DNA from: Aquificota bacterium
GTDB taxonomy: Bacteria > Aquificota > Aquificia > Aquificales > Hydrogenothermaceae
NCBI GenBank assembly: GCA_013153295.1
Contig: JAADEV010000132.1
Location: forward strand, 1 to 10,954
Length of the DNA: 10,954 nt
Direction: 5' to 3'
In this document: positions 9,342-10,954 of the stretch, in pieces
How the letters are laid out: each line of letters starts with the position of its first letter
Numbering within the stretch: the stretch's first letter is position 1
Notes under the pieces: model-generated
What the model saw: only the letters and a program-made list of their open reading frames with translations
Database searches by the model: none
What the model was told of the DNA's origin: nothing
Position numbers and translations under genes: made by a program

Positions 9342-9770
9342 TTGGCAGAGATAGTAAAAATAGACCCTAAAGTTGCAAAATACGGAACAGGTAGAAGAAA
9401 AGAGGCAGTAGCCAGAGTTTGGATATTCCCCGGAGAAGGTAAACTTTATGTAAAAAGTGCCTCCGGTAAAGAGTGGGACGGTAAAGAGTATTTTGAAAGG
9501 GATATACTAATAGAAAAAATAAACATACCATTTGTTATAACAGAGACACTTGGAAAATTTGATATTTATGCTACAGTAAAAGGTAGTGGAAAGCCTGCAC
9601 AGGCAGAGGCTATAATGTATGGTCTGGCAAAGGCTTTACTCCAGTATAACCCTGAGTTTAGACCTAAACTAAAATCTGCAGGACTGTTAACAAGGGACGC
9701 AAGGGTCAAAGAAAGGAAGAAATACGCCCAAATGGGAGCAAGGGCGAAATACAGATGGTCTAAGCGTTAA
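9342..9770 (+). CDS. rpsI: 30S ribosomal protein S9
   Basis: S9 is a small-subunit protein whose basic C-terminal tail reaches the P-site tRNA. The 142-residue product shows YGTGRRKEAVARVWI near the start, then GKPAQAEAIMYGLAKALL, and GLLTRDARVKERKKYAQMGARAKYRWSKR at the end. The terminal Ser-Lys-Arg, expected to contact tRNA, is present. The start is TTG 9342, 8 bases after AGGGAGGT, with a normal N-terminus for thermophile S9. It follows rplM by 20 bases and is clearly cotranscribed. A strong G5/C5 hairpin begins 5 bases after the stop. Confidence 0.97.
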   Translation: MAEIVKIDPKVAKYGTGRRKEAVARVWIFPGEGKLYVKSASGKEWDGKEYFERDILIEKINIPFVITETLGKFDIYATVKGSGKPAQAEAIMYGLAKALLQYNPEFRPKLKSAGLLTRDARVKERKKYAQMGARAKYRWSKR

Positions 9771-9775
9771 TATAC

Positions 9776-9790
9776 GGGGGTATCACCCCC
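9776..9790 (+). terminator. G5/C5 hairpin after rpsI (possible terminator or processing site)
   Basis: GGGGG, loop TATCA and CCCCC form a very stable small hairpin right after the rpsI stop. It is followed by TTCCCTCCTATC, not a clean T run, so it may be a weak terminator, an attenuator or an mRNA 3'-end stabiliser rather than a full intrinsic terminator. Confidence 0.4.
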
Positions 9791-9802
9791 TTCCCTCCTA
9801 TC

Positions 9803-9817
9803 ATACCTTTCAGGTAT
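9803..9817 (+). promoter_or_regulatory. Hairpin overlapping the argC ribosome site
   Basis: ATACC (9803-9807) pairs with GGTAT (9813-9817) around loop TTTCA. The only Shine-Dalgarno-like sequence before argC, AGGT (9812-9815), lies in the 3' arm, so this stem could lower argC translation when folded. The stem is only 5 bp and the role is inferred. Confidence 0.35.
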
Positions 9818-9821
9818 CAAA

Positions 9822-10859
9822 TTGGTGAAAGTTTGTATAGTTGGGTCTTCAGGATACACAGGTATAGAGCTAATAAGGGGACTGTTAAACCACCAAGAAG
9901 CCCAAATATCCCAGATAGTATCAAGGCAATACGAAGGTAAAACCTTATCTGAAGTATTCCCCCATTTAAAAAACTCCAGATACGCAGACCTACAGTTTTC
10001 ACCTGAGGTAGATACAGAAAGCCACGACTACTACTTTTTATGTTTACCACACCAACCATCACTTGAGCTTGCTAAAAAGCTGATAGACAAAGGTAAAAAA
10101 GTTATAGACCTTTCCGCCGCATACAGGATAAAGGATACAAAAGTATACCCCAAATACTACAAATTTGAGCATAGCTATCCAGAGCTACTACAACAGGCAG
10201 TATACGGCTTACCTGAGGTTTTCAGGGAGGATATAAAAAAAGCAGACTTAGTGGCAAACCCCGGCTGTTATCCCACTGCAACAATCCTCGCTTTATACCC
10301 TGCTGTAAAGGAAGGTTTAGTAAAAGGTGGAAAGGCTGTGGTTAACGCCCTTTCTGGAATATCCGGAGCAGGTAGGTCTGTAAAACAACAGTTCCACTAC
10401 CCAGAGGCTTTTGGAAATGCCTACCCATACTCCCCTACAGGACACAGGCACATCCCAGAGATGGAAGATGTTATAAAAAGGGCTTCAAACAGAGAGCTGA
10501 AGGTAAGGTTTACCCCCCATATTCTCCCTGTATCCAGAGGTATGATTTCAACAGTTGTATTTGACACAGACTATACAAAAAAAGATTTAATACAGCTTTA
10601 CAAAGATTACTATAAAGATGAGTATTTTGTTAGGTTAACAGAAAACCCACCACAGATAAAAAATGTTGTAGGTTCAAACTTCTGTGATATATACATTGAT
10701 TTTGACAGTAGAACAGGACAGGGTATCGTTATATCAGCTATAGACAACCTTGGAAAAGGGGCATCACTTCAAGCTATCCAAAACTTTAACCTAATGCTTG
10801 GTATACAGGAAGACAGTTATATTAAAGAGGTTAGCCTGTTAGGGATTTTGTTCCCATAA
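9822..10859 (+). CDS. argC: N-acetyl-gamma-glutamyl-phosphate reductase
   Basis: ArgC makes N-acetyl-glutamate 5-semialdehyde from N-acetylglutamyl phosphate with NADPH, the third step of arginine (ornithine) synthesis, in the cytoplasm. The 345-residue length is normal. The Rossmann motif VGSSGYTGIELIR is at 7-19. The catalytic cysteine is C149 in ANPGCYPTA. LSGISGAGRSV and PYSPTGHRHIPEM (H208, H210) follow, as in the family, and GKGASLQAIQNFNLMLG marks the C-terminal Rossmann return. The start is TTG 9822 or GTG 9825; they differ by one residue and the ribosome site is weak either way. The last ~17 residues after LGIQEDS are longer than in many family members. No other arg gene is in the window. 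The gene is followed directly by a bidirectional terminator. Confidence 0.95.
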   Translation: MVKVCIVGSSGYTGIELIRGLLNHQEAQISQIVSRQYEGKTLSEVFPHLKNSRYADLQFSPEVDTESHDYYFLCLPHQPSLELAKKLIDKGKKVIDLSAAYRIKDTKVYPKYYKFEHSYPELLQQAVYGLPEVFREDIKKADLVANPGCYPTATILALYPAVKEGLVKGGKAVVNALSGISGAGRSVKQQFHYPEAFGNAYPYSPTGHRHIPEMEDVIKRASNRELKVRFTPHILPVSRGMISTVVFDTDYTKKDLIQLYKDYYKDEYFVRLTENPPQIKNVVGSNFCDIYIDFDSRTGQGIVISAIDNLGKGASLQAIQNFNLMLGIQEDSYIKEVSLLGILFP

Positions 10860-10903
10860 AAAAAGCCCCACTACAAAGGCTGTAGCAGGGCTGAAAAGTT
10901 TTT
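10858..10903. terminator. Bidirectional intrinsic terminator after argC
   Basis: AGCCC (10864-10868) pairs with GGGCT (10888-10892) and CTAC (10871-10874) with GTAG (10882-10885), separated by a 2x2 mismatch. A run of seven A lies on the left and five T (10899-10903) on the right. On the minus strand the stem is followed at once by TTTTTTT, a strong terminator. On the plus strand the T run is 6 bases away, so termination of argC may be weaker. Confidence 0.7.
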
Positions 10904-10918
10904 ATATAAAAGAGCTAA

Positions 10919-10954
10919 CTATCTGTAGTTATACATAGTTGAAACCAGTTGTAT
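10919..10954 (-). CDS. Possible 3' end of a converging gene (partial)
   Basis: On the minus strand the frame entering at 10954 reads IQLVSTMYNYR and stops with TAG at 10921-10919. About 27 bases further on comes the stem of the terminator, which is strongest in this direction. That layout suggests a gene converging on argC. Alternating hydrophobic and aromatic residues near the end would suit a beta-barrel or secreted protein, but 11 residues are too few to identify anything. Confidence 0.3.
   Translation of the reverse strand: MQLVSTMYNYR

Overview
The window looks like chromosomal DNA of a thermophilic, AT-rich bacterium, most likely in the Aquificota (for example Sulfurihydrogenibium, Persephonella or a relative). 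This placement is inferred from several things: a GyrB with the long Gram-negative-type insert, glyQ present without glyS beside it, heavy use of AGG/AGA and ATA codons, purine-rich coding strands and many TTG starts. No 16S gene or other decisive marker is present.

Layout. Minus strand, 1-1185: glyQ (glycyl-tRNA synthetase alpha) is followed 2 bases later by a small unrecognised gene that runs off the left edge. Plus strand, 1391-1824: an intact ribbon-helix-helix antitoxin (VapB type) overlaps a VapC/PIN toxin gene cut off after about half its length. Minus strand, 1822-3528: tlyA (rRNA 2'-O-methyltransferase) and a LysR-type regulator form a tight pair whose 3' end meets the broken toxin. 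About 3612-4156: an internally deleted IS200/IS605-family element. It keeps a left-end hairpin, a near-consensus promoter, the first ~45 codons of tnpA, the last ~80 codons of tnpB and a right-end hairpin ending in TTCAC. The tnpB tail overlaps a GC-rich stretch full of small hairpins, as expected for an omega (re)RNA, the guide RNA of TnpB. Plus strand, 4241-8791: gap (GAPDH), dnaN (sliding clamp) and gyrB, tightly spaced, probably one operon. Plus strand, 8869-9770: rplM-rpsI (L13-S9) behind a good sigma-70 promoter. Plus strand, 9822-10859: argC, ending in a terminator that works in both directions. The last ~60 bases may hold the 3' end of a converging minus-strand gene.

Most genes are housekeeping: translation (glyQ, rplM, rpsI, tlyA), replication and topology (dnaN, gyrB), glycolysis/gluconeogenesis (gap) and arginine synthesis (argC). 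The two accessory islands, the broken vapBC and the gutted IS605 element, are the interesting parts. The IS remnant has lost both proteins but appears to keep its guide-RNA region, both ends and its promoter. It lies 84 bp upstream of the gap-dnaN-gyrB operon with no terminator in between.
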